DNA of 64,000 nt from assembly GCF_041381155.1 (NCBI RefSeq), contig NC_091149.1, forward strand, positions 8,944,609 through 9,008,608. Reading direction: 5' to 3'. The DNA is from Argopecten irradians (Eukaryota > Mollusca > Bivalvia > Pectinida > Pectinidae). A model generated the notes under the pieces. It searched no databases. It saw nothing but the letters and a program-made list of their open reading frames with translations, and was not told where the DNA came from. Positions within the stretch are counted from its first letter, which is position 1. Each line of letters begins with the position of its first letter. A program made the position numbers and the translations under genes. Below are positions 1 to 11,454 of this stretch, piece after piece.

Positions 1-804
1 ATCACACTTTTTCAAAACAAAAATGTAGTGTGTGAAGTTTTCAATTTAGATTTTTACGCTTGCTTTAAGTTTATCCAGATAAAGTTCAATTATGGTAATG
101 AGAAATAATATACTACTAGCCAGCCTACTTTGTAATGTAGTAATAAAGCAACTCAACCCCTCCCCCACCTCTCCTAAAAAAAAATTCCCGACCGATCTAC
201 CCTATTTTTGTCAGTTATGTAACCTGAAACATGCATATAATTTTTTTGCCTAAGATAACACATTTATAGGCTAGTATAGTTTGTGCTATTAATATAGAAC
301 TGCTGCTGTTATTACCAAAACATGGTCAGCTCCGTCTCCTAGGATAACACATTTATAGGTTAGTATAGTTTGTGCCATTAATATAGAACTGTGGCTGTTG
401 TTACCAAAACAGTCAAACACAATGTCTGTCGTATTTGTCTGTCCGGCTAAGTTTCTGCTGATATTTAATAAATACTTACACTCCCATACAATCACACCCA
501 GACACACTCTGTTTCATACAGTACATTATGTTTATGACAACATCCTATATGGGGTCACGTTCTAATGACCTGTAAAATTGACGCATCAAAACATTTGAGT
601 AGAGGTCGCTAGCTGGAAAAAAATCAATTTTACAGTGAGTATTTCGATTATCAGAATGTGACCCAGAATGGGATGATGGCAGATCCTTTCAGGAATAAGT
701 ATATATATTTTGCTTAGTAATCATATTGCTTGCAACAATGCAAGGATAAATAAATCTTTAATAAAAGTATAAGGCATTGATCTATTTTTATTTGGTCTTT
801 ACAG
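1..804. other. Upstream intron or intergenic sequence
   Basis: No convincing coding sequence is seen. The stretch is AT-rich and ends in a good splice acceptor (T-rich tract, then ACAG at 801-804), so at least its right part is probably the last intron of the gene whose exon starts at 805. The only internal structure noticed is the 70-bp direct repeat at 253-411. Confidence 0.5.
253..411. repeat. Two-copy direct repeat of about 70 bp
   Basis: Bases 253-322 and 341-411 are near-identical. Both begin with A(A/G)GATAACACATTTATAGG and end in TTACCAAAACA, and an 18-bp spacer separates them. The differences are a few single-base changes. It looks like a local duplication with no sign of coding function. 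Confidence 0.8.
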
Positions 805-826
805 GCACCAGTTCCCGAAAGAGAGA

Positions 827-1405
827 ATGTCTTCCAAGAGTTCACCACCAAAGGCCTGGTCTGAGAAGCGGAAGTCTGACTTTAACTTCCGGTTCAGAAC
901 TACGATTGTTTTGACAATTGCTTATTATGTAGCTGCCTACCGTTTCTTTCCATTTCAACTTCCGGCTATGGAGACCGCGGTTGAGAGGGTTATATTCACC
1001 TTGCGATGGCAGATGTTCGGAGGTTTAACCCTTTTGATGGGGATGATGGGCGTCATGGCGATACGAGGTCAAAGCGATGCTGCAGCTGACCCCATCAAAG
1101 GGAACGCGGAAAATTTGACCAAGCTACCACAAAACATTCTACAGAACACACTGGAACAGTTTCTGTTTCATTTCGTGGGACAAATCGTGTTGTGTACCTA
1201 CCTTACTTCCGAGTCGATGAAAGTTATCCCTATTCTCGTCGTACTTTTTGTCGTCGCTAGAATCATCTATAAAATTGGATATCAAACAGAACCAATGATG
1301 AGATCCTATGGGTTCGGCTCTACGTTTTTACCAACATTGGTAGTGTACGGATACTGTATTTACTGCTTCGCTGTATATGGGCCTGGGTACGGTTTCGGAA
1401 AGTGA
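827..1405 (+). CDS. MAPEG-like membrane protein, TMEM79-like (last exon)
   Basis: The reading frame encodes 192 residues with about five hydrophobic segments (near 24-40, 58-78, 108-126, 132-151 and 164-185). NTLEQFLFH at about 107-115 and ARIIYKIGY at about 144-152 match the pattern of MAPEG-fold proteins, and the overall layout resembles animal TMEM79-like proteins. In vertebrates TMEM79 is a membrane protein of the secretory pathway; the mollusc relatives have no role I can state. The frame is open upstream of ATG 827 to the splice acceptor at 804, so the true start may lie in an earlier exon outside the window and 827 may be an internal methionine. The C-terminus is glycine-rich (PGYGFGK). 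A poly(A) signal AATAAA lies at 1454-1459. The MAPEG fold is fairly sure; the TMEM79 assignment is less so. Confidence 0.7.
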   Translation: MSSKSSPPKAWSEKRKSDFNFRFRTTIVLTIAYYVAAYRFFPFQLPAMETAVERVIFTLRWQMFGGLTLLMGMMGVMAIRGQSDAAADPIKGNAENLTKLPQNILQNTLEQFLFHFVGQIVLCTYLTSESMKVIPILVVLFVVARIIYKIGYQTEPMMRSYGFGSTFLPTLVVYGYCIYCFAVYGPGYGFGK

Positions 1406-1683
1406 TTGTAATATTGTAATTTTATGTTTTTGTTATTTTCATAATTGATCAAAAATAAAGATAAAAAAGAGAGAATTACTGAAATGTATTTTTATGTAAA
1501 TTGTAATATGATAACTTTACGTTTTTGTTATTTTTATAATTGATAAAAAATAAAAATAAAAGAGAGAATGACTGAAATGTATTCGTATGTAGATTGTAAA
1601 ATTATAACTTAACGTTTTTGTAACTCTGATAATTGATTGGTAATATTGATAGACGAGAGTATGATTGATATGTATTCATATGT
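1404..1683. repeat. Three tandem copies of a ~93-bp unit in the 3' flank
   Basis: Three degenerate tandem copies lie at about 1404-1496, 1497-1590 and 1591-1683. Shared landmarks are (A/T)GATTGTAA near the start, CGTTTTTGT(T/A)A, ATAATTGAT, GAGAG and TGAAATGTATT(T/C). The first copy begins within the stop codon and carries the AATAAA at 1454. The second has a similar AAAATAAAA. The third is the most diverged. The repeat therefore forms the 3' UTR and polyadenylation region of the upstream gene. Confidence 0.75.
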
Positions 1684-1689
1684 ATGAAT

Positions 1690-3420
1690 GGTTGGTGCTA
1701 AATTTGCTGTATGTTGAAATCCCATATTACGTGATGTGATAACAATCACTAGTCTTTGTTTTACAAAAACAAGTAAATTGTAATATTTGATTAATTAAAA
1801 ATATAATACACAAATGGCTACTGTTATTGTTAAAATAATGTCATATCGACAAAACATGTAGATATAGTTAAAGATGCTCCACAGTTAACTTTTTTTTTCT
1901 TTGTCAAAAAAAAACAAAAAAACCGATAGGATCAGACGGATTCGTATTTCTCTTCATTTACAAAAGTTACTGACTTTACACCATTACGATCATGAACAAG
2001 TTTGAACTTCTTATTTTACTTCAAGATAAAACTATAAAAAGTAATTAACTGCGTTGCGAGAAAATTCCATGGCACTATGGCCTATCTAGAATGAAGTAGT
2101 GATTGCGCAAGTGCAACACTTTTTTATATGCATTTTTGTGTAAATTAGACATATACATGTATATACATGACTAAACAAAAGTTGTTGTTTAAATGATATG
2201 CATTGTTTATACTCTGTTGGCGTTTGAGCATCTTTAAAAGGAGGGGAGGCAGTGATATCTTGTTGAAATAATGGCTTTACAGAGGTTTAATAGAATGGTA
2301 TTATTGAACTCATTCCCGTTTCTCTACACGAATTACTTCCCTTGGGCTACCCGAATAATGTGGGCAAAACTATGGAATACATTTAACGTTAGGAGTAAAA
2401 TGTCGGTCAGGTGCATCGCATGCCCATGTAAAATAACTTTCTAGTAAATATAGGAAACTGTGCGAGATAGCTTTGCATGTTACTCCGGCATATCAAATGT
2501 CACTTATAACTGGATGTTTATTTTTTCTTAAACGATTTTACTGTCGATTAATTCGCAACACATATATTGAATAGATCGAATTACATTACTCAGTGCTTTC
2601 CATACAAAACAACTCAGAATTAAACAGAAAATGGACATTTATTTAACATAGTATACAACATATGCAAACGAACCGCCAACTTTAAATAATTTCAGAGACG
2701 CAAATGTGACATTAATTCACCAACAACATCCCTGGGGCCGCCACTCTTTCACATCAATCGCTCTAAAGTAATAGTGTGCAAGTTTTTATTTCGCTTTGTT
2801 AAAGTATATTGTTTAGTACATATTTTAACCTAAAAAGGTTGAGCTCGCGAAATTCTTGTTGGACCAGTAGACTTAAAACGTAATTCGGTCGATTTACGAT
2901 ATGGCTGATTTCGTTTTCCCTTGTTTGCATATACGGCAGAAAACTAATAATATTTTTCATGATACTTCTTGCGTACTGTAAAACATTTTTAAAGTTCATA
3001 CTGTAATTTTAACTGAAATGTGGAAAACGATATATAAGGATTTTATTAGCGCATATAAATAAGCGTAACTCGGTGTTTCATTATTAGAAATGTCCTTTCA
3101 CAATAGTTACCGCTGTACATGAATAAGCGTTTCAAAGACAGTACAAAAAGCCACAAAACCACTGATAAAATAAGAAATTACACAGTAATTCAAACTGACC
3201 TAGCAAAATAGGTTACACCGACGTATCAAACCACACCTACATTAAGATGTGTCGTCTCACAAAGTTTGTATTTAAACGTTGAATAAATTTGTCATAGTGA
3301 AAACTGTTTAAGTGTTATACATAATTTTCTCCGTCTGTCTGAGTTTTAAACTTACTAATTTTACCATTTTTTATAAAGTTGCAACATTGGAAGTATTTTT
3401 AATTATAAAAGTAAAAAATC
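1690..3420. other. Intergenic, AT-rich, nothing recognised
   Basis: Short open frames on both strands here lack recognisable motifs, splice context or codon bias. No TIRs, direct repeats or RNA gene signatures were noticed. Confidence 0.5.
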
Positions 3421-3426
3421 TTTTTA

Positions 3427-4020
3427 ACGTGTACACGTGCAAAAAAGGCTCGAAAGATGCCGAATCATTCTGAACTCTTCCGAACATCGTCGCGACAATC
3501 TCGAAGTAAAACGAGAGTTGTGAAACCAAGAGAATATGTCAACAAATTTTCATAAATAAAACATGTGGTCGACCTCAGCAGACCTTATCTACAGAGAAAA
3601 TAATGCTCGAATATTGCAATATTTGATACACACAATATTTTACGGCAATGTGTAAATTGGATGTTTCAAATACTCAAATTGTGGACATATACCAGCATAA
3701 TTTGCTCATATTACCCAGAAGGAAAACGTAAACAACCACATGTGCGCTTACGCTAGTTACCTGGCTCACCACGTGCAGGTCGTGTCGAACGTCAGCCACG
3801 TGATACGATTCGGAATCCGACAAAACCCAAAGTTACTGAACATGGCGGTGATTGAAGGCGCTTTATTCAAAACCATGAATATATGATACCTAGATTTCGG
3901 CTCTCTTATAGGCCGATATATGCTTTTGGGGAGCTAAATCATCAAGTTATATGTACATGTTCAATTCATGGTGACGTCATACAGAAACAATAAACTGACG
4001 TCAGGAAAAATGACGTAACC
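3427..4020 (+). promoter_or_regulatory. Promoter-like patch with E-box and CRE clusters
   Basis: Seen in the sequence: a 12-bp palindrome ACGTGTACACGT at 3427-3438 overlapping a CACGTG E-box (3434-3439), further CACGTG boxes at 3770-3775 and 3797-3802, and three CRE-type sites, TGACGTCA at 3973-3980 and 3997-4004 and TGACGTAA at 4012-4019. A YY1-like GACAAAATGGCGGCC follows at about 4042. Base composition is visibly more GC-rich than the flanks. CREs bind CREB/ATF factors and CACGTG binds bHLH-ZIP factors in animals. That this is a working promoter is inferred from the density of sites and from the candidate exon just downstream. Confidence 0.45.
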
Positions 4021-4047
4021 TCAGGATTACGGGAACGGCGGGACAAA

Positions 4048-4106
4048 ATGGCGGCCTCTGCTGGATTTCTGGAATACATTTTGACGTGGAATTCTTTGTT
4101 ATGTAG
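4048..4106 (+). CDS. Candidate first coding exon, 19 codons plus splice donor
   Basis: An ATG in good context (GGGACAAAATGGCGG) opens 19 codons reading MAASAGFLEYILTWNSLLC, followed by AG and a consensus-like donor (TAG|GTATTT) at 4106/4107. It sits directly below the CRE cluster, as expected for a first exon, and the peptide looks like the N-terminus of a small membrane protein. Downstream exons were not identified in the window, so the gene may have been disrupted or may continue through exons too short to recognise. Function unknown; this call could be wrong. Confidence 0.35.
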
Positions 4107-4349
4107 GTATTTCTAGATATGTGATAAAAAGTATCTTACATTTGTGTTCATTCCTTATGAAACTCGTCTCGAAGTTTTAATTTTTGCTCTCCAAGGCTCA
4201 CAAAAATAAAAACTGTTTAGACTCGTTTCAAACAATCTGATATGAAATGAAAACTCATGTAAGATCCTATATATACAATATAGATAGACATTCACCCACA
4301 TATTCGCTTACAAAGTTATATTTAACCGATAACATTGCCTAATTTTTAT

Positions 4350-4498
4350 AAAAGAGAGAAAAAGAAAAGAAAAAATAGGCAGATGAGAGAAGGAATAAAG
4401 AAGATGTGCAGAGAAGAGAAGCAAATGGTGGAGGAGATTTGAGAAGGAAGAGATATAGAGACAGGACTGGGGAAAAGGAGGGTAGCAGGAGGACAGAA
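4350..4498 (+). repeat. Polypurine tract of about 150 bp
   Basis: The + strand is almost entirely A and G, built from irregular GAGA, GAAG and AAGA runs with few pyrimidines. It is low-complexity sequence, not a simple microsatellite. Long polypurine runs can adopt non-B structures, but nothing here shows a function. The minus-strand open frame across it is a product of the composition. Confidence 0.75.
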
Positions 4499-4770
4499 TG
4501 CATTTTTAATTTCCATACCTAATTTTATATACATAGTAACTTGCTAAATTGCAGGAGATATATTATAATATTCAATGCCATGTATGAAAATAGGGAAAAA
4601 ATAACATAATTTATCTAAATAAAATTGACCTTTTCCAAAGGCTATATATTTCTTCACTGTATGGTAATCTTTAATGGAATTGACTAATCTCATAACATTA
4701 AGTAAATTTTGTAAGCATCGCTTTTATAAATTGAGTGTTCAATATAGAGAAAAAAATCATTACCAATTTT

Positions 4771-4865
4771 ATTATATATTCCAATGTGGTTGAAAATTCC
4801 AAACGTATAAAAAGAAATATATTATATATTCCAATGTGGTTGAAAATTCCAAACGTATAAAAAGA
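4771..4865. repeat. Two tandem copies of a 50-bp unit
   Basis: The unit begins ATTATATATTCCAATGTGG and ends in ACGTATAAAAAGAA. Copies at 4771-4816 and 4821-4865 are essentially identical with a 50-bp period, so the duplication is recent. Confidence 0.85.
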
Positions 4866-5974
4866 ATATCAAGTAGTTTTTTCAAAAATCAATTCAAATA
4901 TTCCGTATTTCAGCACACTCCCACAAGTCATGAGTAATTATCTCCCTTTCTGCAAAGCAAAGCATACATTGCGGATTACTAGATATACTTAATTTATAAA
5001 AGTTAAAAAAATTTTGTTAAAATATGGTGTGAAATTCTGAACTGTAACCATTGCAGTTTAGTACTGTTAGTGACCCTAAGAGGAACATTTTCTATATACT
5101 TCCATGAATCCTGGTTATACATAATAATGTAGTCAAACATTTCCCTCACTTAATTCGGCCTGTAATGGTAGTTTCAATTTGAATAAGGATTTTATAAAAA
5201 AAATTGATATCCAGATTTAGAGGTATTGGGATAAGAGATGTATTGAGAACTTTTAATACACATAATTAATCAACGATATTCGTGAAAATTACAAATTCTG
5301 CCATGAATGTCACACAATTCAATAAAAGAAAAAAGTTCCACTAGTGATATCTTTCATTAAGTCTTGTATACATGTTATTCCTTTAAAAAAGTGAGCAAAA
5401 AAAAAATTCTTTCCATTTTCTTTGTTTTCATGATACCATATTAGAGATTTTAACACCACAATTTTATTATTTTTTCTAAAGATTTCAAATCTAAATTGTA
5501 CCATGATTTAAAAACATCTATCCAATTTTTTATCCTTTTCATTACTATATTTACATATAAGTAGTCACTGCAACAATTGGCTAAAAAAAGCTTTGTTTTC
5601 AGTATCACACGCCATTTACTTTCTGTCTTATAAAGTCTCCGTCTCCAAGTAATTTTCGAGATTTGCACGAAAAAACCGACGTATTCGTAGGGTCACAGAA
5701 AACTATCACTAGAATCGTACATTAAAAGTATTTCATTTGATAAAATATATTAAATAAATAGTTATTAGTATTGATGTTACTATGTCATCAGGTAATGTAA
5801 CTATATCGTTTTTCAAACTTTGTGAGAAACACTAGCTTTGAAATGTATTTTTTTCATACCCATATAAAATCGAAATGATAGTGGCATCAATGCTTAAGTA
5901 TTTCAAATAACAAAAATAATTTTAAGATCATTTTATGTCGTTGATTTTCCTCAAACAACAAACTTTGTAGTTCA

Positions 5975-6022
5975 TGAATTGCCCTGGCTGTTAATAGGAC
6001 ATTAAAAACTAATAAAACCAAA
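5975..6022 (-). repeat. Fragment of a dispersed repeat (minus strand)
   Basis: On the minus strand this reads as a T/G-rich lead followed by ATGTCCTATTAACAGCCAGG. The same phrase, slightly diverged, heads the fragment at 53680-53835, and unit 3 has it at about 22575-22625. It is probably a truncated copy of a dispersed, SINE-like element that predates the tandem duplication. Confidence 0.5.
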
Positions 6023-6191
6023 CACAAACATTTAGTTGTGAGACAATGTATCCATAGATACGCCTGTCCTTTTTCTGTGTGTCACATTCTAGTGATATTT
6101 TCATTCCTGTATGCCAGTTCAAATGCATTTTTAACATCAGACTACTTCAACTGAACATCGCATTTCGTCATTTTGGTATGGGTCGTTTTAG

Positions 6192-6470
6192 GTTATGGAC
6201 CTTGGTTTTTTTTTGTTACTTTTTATTTATTTTTTTTTCAACATCATAATCATTAAATTCATCATTGCCCTCATCTTAATCATCATCATCATAATAATAA
6301 TCATTATCAACATTCATCATCATTCATCATCGTCATAATCATTCATCAACACCATGAAATATCATCATGATCATCATTCTTGTCATCATCATCATCATCC
6401 TCATCATTACTATCATAATTATCATCCTCATCATCTTCATAACCATTCATTAACATCGTTATGGACCTTG
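6192..6470 (-). mobile_element. Retroinsertion carrying an ATC microsatellite, 13-bp TSD
   Basis: Unit 3 is continuous here (GGTTATGGGCCTTG then TTGTTCTTTTATG near 23115). Unit 1 carries about 253 extra bases (6205-6457) flanked by an exact 13-bp direct repeat GTTATGGACCTTG at 6192-6204 and 6458-6470. The insert opens with two T-rich runs, reading as poly(A) on the minus strand, and then holds an interrupted (ATC)n/(CAT)n array at about 6243-6450. A long target duplication with an A-tail is the signature of LINE-machinery insertion. The short open frames across it (His-rich on +, Asp-rich on -) are microsatellite artefacts. Confidence 0.75.
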
Positions 6471-9400
6471 TTCTTTTATGAAGTAAAGACGAATAAGATG
6501 ATTTTATATTGTTTTCAGACGAGCCGTAGTTTGACAAAGTCCTCATAGGCCTGCATTAAAATCTGCAGTTCTGTGAAGATTTATACTTGTAATAATAAAT
6601 ATGATTTAATAAACGGTCGAACCGGTTGTTCCGAATAAACGAAATCGACCCAGATGTACTCTATGGGCGAAATGACCAGATACTAAGTATGCGATAATGT
6701 TTCTGACAGGTACATGTATACAAACTATTTCGTCCCATGACATTAACCGTCAAGATATTTGGAGACAGTACTTTGATTGGTCACCTTGTAAGGTCACCAG
6801 AACGTGACCCTAATATGATACAGGACTGTGTTCAGAGTAGCACAATAGGAACAGAAACAGTTTGCACTAAAAATATGTTATGAAAAATATTTAAAAGGAT
6901 AACAATATTTGTTGAGGTATTAAATGTATGAAAAGATAAATAAAATTATAAATATAGGAAAAATCATAACATATCGGGCCAAAAGATTGATGACTTCAAC
7001 AACACAGTTATGTCAACGTAAAGCAGAGATGTGATATTTTCAGAGTCTGTATGAAAGAATAAAAGAAATACAATTATGTATCTATCAACTAACAAACTAG
7101 AGTGATATACCTAGACTCGCCTTAATGTAATTACCATTAATTTTTGTTTTTCAAAATCGTTAAAGAATAGGTGTATGGTAATATAGTGACAAATGGCTTT
7201 AGAATCCGAACCGTAGCACAAATTTTACATTAACCTTTTAAAATTAAAATCGTCTCCGTATACGAGGTACCTTTATCCTGTATTTAAAACTACTTCGCGT
7301 GTGTTTATTATGTTTGATTTGCATGCATTTAATTATCATTTAATGGCTATTTTATTCATTAATTAAGGAATTTTATTTTCTGTAAAGCCGTTTTGATTAT
7401 CATATAAAACAACCTGAACTTAGGCAGAATACTTGCATATATACTTATATATGATCTCACAGCCCAGCTCCTATTTCTTAATTGCCATTTGCATTGTGTA
7501 AACTTTACTAGCGATACATTCATGAATAACCATGACGTATCCAGTAGAAACAGTACGCCGTGTATCCTCTGACAACGACTTAATGTTCGATATACCTGTA
7601 GCAGTCGAACGGAACATAGGTATACGCATCTACGTGCAAAAAGCGAGAAGCGGTCGAGAAAATTCAGATTTGCACAAAAGGATCTATCTCTCCGAATTCC
7701 TGAATTCAGCTCCATTACCAAAAACCGGCCAGTAACTGTGATCGAAGTTACCATCATCTATCAGGTACAATGTAATATTTACAGTCATTCGATTCATTGT
7801 TTTAATGACTATATTTTTTGCAATATCATTTGAGTTGTCCTATGTTGTTATGGTGAAAATCCATCCGCATTGCTGGGTGATGTCATCATGTATAATTGCG
7901 TTTTTATTATTTGTATAATAATCAAGTTAAGTTAACTATGCTTCAATATTAATTCCATGAGAGTATGCATACAAATTGTTCATTTTTATCTTCAGTGGAT
8001 ACGATTGCTTTACAAATATATACAAAAAGAAATTTAAAAATAAAAACAAAAGCAAGATAGTCTCTGCAGACATTACCTCCTCAAGAAGCTCCTCAATAAT
8101 AACTGGTCAGATCTGTTAAAATTCCCCTATATATTTGTATTTTCACAGTTATTAATTGAATTTACTTGAAGAATTTACATGCAGATTAAATGAAAATTGT
8201 CTGCTTACCCAACTCATGATAATTCATAATTTCCCGTTGTTTCGTTTTCAAAATATATCATTTGTGTAACGTTAAAACTTGGTTGGGGATCGTATTCTTC
8301 TTTCGATACGTATTACCAATAGGTTCGAAATAAGACATAGTTTCATAACAATAGACACTATTCAATATAATATACTAAATGTATAGTCTGAATGAGTAGA
8401 CATATTTGTAGAAATACCGTGTTTGTTGATAATTCAGCATTGAAATAAATTGAAGAAATGGCAGAAATACACATAAAATATAGAACAAACTTTTTTACAA
8501 TGCCAGTTCGAAACTGTTGACCACCCACATGGTCATGCAACCGCCAGGAAAACTTTTTTTAATAATAATAATAACAAGGAACTTTATATCCATTCATTGA
8601 GTCAAAGAGTCTTCTCAAATGTGGTCGAAAATATAAGATGTACAGTATTCACAGCAAATTTCCATTTTCTATCATAGATATACATAGCGAAATAAACTGA
8701 GGTTAGGTATTTTCCTATTATCTGTTCCTGTTACACATACATCCTTTGATGAGAAATTGGTAAAAAACTAGTTTTATCAATGTTTGTCAATATCCCTTAC
8801 ATGTAGTTTTTTTTCGGATTGCAGAGATTGGAATCATTTACCAAACATGTATTTGAATTTTTAAAGGTCACTAAACGATCCAAGTTCACTGAAAACGTCA
8901 AATAATGTCTTTAAACATTTTTTATGGTATACATAATTCAACAGCTTTGTATTCCATGACCTTCGGTATCACCTTGGGAAACACTGGAGCGTAACGCATA
9001 GGGGATGGTTACCTTGCTCAAATCACTCCGCCAGTTCACACAATAGCTGATACACTGTATACAGTCATAACCCATCTGCCATATTGCTCGACATCACCTG
9101 TTATTTTTATCTTTTCTTTCTTCTTTTTTTTTTACTTTTAGTTGAACGGATTACTTTTGGAGTAAAGCTTATCATATTGCGCAAACTCATCCTTTTGTTC
9201 TATTTACTTATTGTTTGTTTATATTGATTGCTTGTTTTTGTTTTTGTTGTTGTTGTTGATTTGTGTGGGTTTTTTTACTTTCACTTGAATGAATTACTTT
9301 GAAACTGAGACATACATTACTTTTACAATCATATAGAGAGGGATACTATTTCTCAGAGGATAAACTGGGTCTTCTCCCATTTTTAAATGCACATCTAGTG

Positions 9401-10303
9401 CATAGATTCAAAACATTTTTTGAACAATGGTTTGGTTTGGTTTGGTCTATAAGCTGAACAGCCAAGGTCATCTAAGGACAACCTCCTATATGTATACAAT
9501 GTCTTGCATGTGTGAATCACGGGTTGTGTGTTTTGGGAGACTGTGGTAAATTCGTGTTGTGACTTCTTGTATAATGGAATTGTTGCCCTTTTTATAGTGC
9601 TCTATCACTGAAGCATGCCGCCGAAGACACCAACCAACACACACAACCTGGTCACAGTATAATATTATTACTTTTGATTTAAAAAACAGAGTCAGCAACC
9701 GTTATATTATACTGTATGTTTAATTACAACTTTTTGAAACAAATATATAAACTTTAATAAGAAATCTTCATAATATCGAAACATGTTAAAAATCAATACA
9801 CGCGTGTTCCGCAGCCTCCCAAAACGAACAGCTTCACCGCAACATATTTAACACCTTGCCATTCTTAAATGACATAATCTATAAGGATGTTTCCTTACAT
9901 CAACCCTTTCAAAGGCTAACAACCAAATGTGATTCGTACATGATACCTTGTTACATAAAATTTAATGTAAGGAAAGTGCTTCGCACTTGTGAAAAATATC
10001 AAAGTTTCCACTTCACGCGATAACTGGTATTAATCAGGAGGAAACAAAAAATATCCTCTATACATATAGACTTTCTACCCTAAATACATTGTGAGACTTA
10101 TATTTTATAATATTTAATATAAAGTAGTTGCATCGATAAAATTACTTGCAAATAACGAAAATTTTCTTACTGGTGATATTTAATCAATCTCTATGAGACT
10201 CTTTACATGTAATAACAATGACTCTGGATAAATTCATAAATATCAACACTATATATCAATGATTTAAACAAGCACTTATATATGTTCTTATATTTGTTGA
10301 ACA
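6471..10303. other. Upstream flank of galactosyltransferase copy 1
   Basis: The stretch is shared with 23128-26894 in unit 3. It contains a 67-codon open frame at 7532-7735, conserved in position but with only amino-acid-changing differences between copies, followed by a possible donor CAG|GTACAA at 7764/7765. That could be a non-coding first exon of the gene below. A dispersed-repeat copy sits at about 9428-9680. Otherwise only AT-rich sequence was seen. Confidence 0.45.
9428..9680 (+). repeat. Dispersed bivalve-type repeat, copy in unit 1
   Basis: It opens with a TTTGG run and AAGCTGAACAGCCAAGGTCA, and later includes GTTGTGACTTCTTGT and GCATGCCGCCGAAGACACC. The sequence looks like a family spread widely in bivalve genomes (from memory, not searched). 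The counterpart in unit 3 lies at about 26101-26340 and is slightly more diverged at its right end. No TIR or target duplication was found, and no protein is encoded. Confidence 0.5.
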
Positions 10304-10353
10304 GATTTCCAGCTGGTCCCTTTGAAGCGAAGACGAAGACATTCATTGTCACA

Positions 10354-11433
10354 ATGTATAAGGATTCGCTGAGATCTACACCCAAAACAACAAACCAGAA
10401 TGATTCAAAACTCCATATTGTATATGCCTTACTTGTAGCTGTTGTATTATGCATTGTGCTGATATTTGCCACATCCCTGTATACAACAGAGGCGTTTATT
10501 CCGTATTCACAGTTACACTATCCGGTCAGAATGGAATTTCTCTCAAATTATAAAACATTCGAAAACACAGGAAGGAAGCCTTTAGCAAAAATCATCAACC
10601 CACATCCTTTTAGATATATTAAATCGCGAAAGGGTTGCAATTTCACAGAAACGAACAAACCAACATTATTAATTTTGATAAAATCAGCTGTGTCTAATTT
10701 TCATTTACGGGAGGCGATTCGATCAACATGGGGTGATGTTAGTAGAATCAATGTTGAAATTGTGTTTTTACTGGCGTTCAAAGCTAAGGAACAAAATCAT
10801 GTTGATACAGAAGCTGTACTATATGGGGATATAATTCAACAGGACTTCCGAGATGCATACATGAACAACACCTATAAGACCATAATGGGATTTAACTGGG
10901 CTGTTTATTACTGTCATCAAGCGAATCACATTGTCTTTGTTGATGACGATCATTACGTGAATCTACCAAATTTGCTTAGTTACATTGATACACTCGATAC
11001 ACGGGACAATAAAGATTTAATGGTCGGTAACGTCGTAAAGGATGCAGTCCCATTTAGGTCCCCGTACTCAAAATGGTCTGTTACGACAAAACAGTATCCC
11101 TACGACAGATGGCCGCCATATTTAGCCGGCGCGGTGTACTTGATGTCACGTGACGTAGTCAGGAAAATGGCGTTCGCATTTCCATACGTAAAATCTGTAG
11201 ACATTGATGACGCATATCTGGGTATAGTAGCAAGTAAGATAGGTATAAAGCTCACCCATGAGCCGCGATTAGTTATACCTCCATATGTACTGTACACTGA
11301 CTCCTCCCATATGGTATACGGTGAATTTAAAACTTTGGCAGAGTTTCAGACAGTTCACAGACACCTTAAGCGGCATTTAAAGATGACAATGTGTGTTCTG
11401 ACATGGAAATGCCAATTTGCGTTCTTACTGTAA
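10354..11433 (+). CDS. Beta-1,3-galactosyltransferase-like (GT31), copy 1
   Basis: The frame encodes 359 residues. It is a type II membrane protein: short cytosolic tail, one membrane segment at about 21-43, then a lumenal catalytic domain. GT31 features are REAIRSTWG at 119-127, the acidic YGDIIQQDFRDAYMNNTYKT stretch at 157-176, a DxD-type metal/nucleotide-sugar site VFVDDDHYVN at 194-203, WPPYLAGAVYLMSRDV at 253-268 and DIDDAYLGIVASKIG at 283-297. The family transfers galactose or N-acetylhexosamine from UDP-sugars in the Golgi; donor and acceptor cannot be told from sequence. NFT and NNT sequons are present. An in-frame ATG at 10282 lies ahead of a plausible acceptor (GAACAG, about 10304), but it is absent from the other intact copy, so 10354 is the shared start. 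The coding part is a single exon. A poly(A) signal AATAAA lies at 11535-11540. Confidence 0.88.
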   Translation: MYKDSLRSTPKTTNQNDSKLHIVYALLVAVVLCIVLIFATSLYTTEAFIPYSQLHYPVRMEFLSNYKTFENTGRKPLAKIINPHPFRYIKSRKGCNFTETNKPTLLILIKSAVSNFHLREAIRSTWGDVSRINVEIVFLLAFKAKEQNHVDTEAVLYGDIIQQDFRDAYMNNTYKTIMGFNWAVYYCHQANHIVFVDDDHYVNLPNLLSYIDTLDTRDNKDLMVGNVVKDAVPFRSPYSKWSVTTKQYPYDRWPPYLAGAVYLMSRDVVRKMAFAFPYVKSVDIDDAYLGIVASKIGIKLTHEPRLVIPPYVLYTDSSHMVYGEFKTLAEFQTVHRHLKRHLKMTMCVLTWKCQFAFLL

Positions 11434-11454
11434 CATTTTGTTCTTACTGTTAAT

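Larger units (their letters stand above)
4107..5657. other. Gene-free AT-rich stretch
   Basis: If 4048-4106 is an exon, this is its intron; otherwise it is intergenic. It contains a polypurine tract (4350-4498) and a 50-bp tandem duplication (4771-4865). Nothing else was recognised. Confidence 0.45.

Noticed and set aside
6346-6548. Asp-rich and His-rich reading frames
   Set aside because: Pure consequence of the ATC microsatellite.
7532-7735. 67-codon ORF open in both complete units (also 24183-24386)
   Set aside because: By eye all differences between the two copies change the amino acid (Ser/Pro, Arg/Leu, Pro/Leu, Thr/Asn). That does not look like purifying selection, and there is no domain. 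Part of a non-coding exon at most.
10282-10353. Upstream ATG extending galactosyltransferase copy 1 by 24 residues
   Set aside because: The ATG is missing in copy 3 and the stretch crosses a plausible splice acceptor, so the shared ATG at 10354 is preferred.
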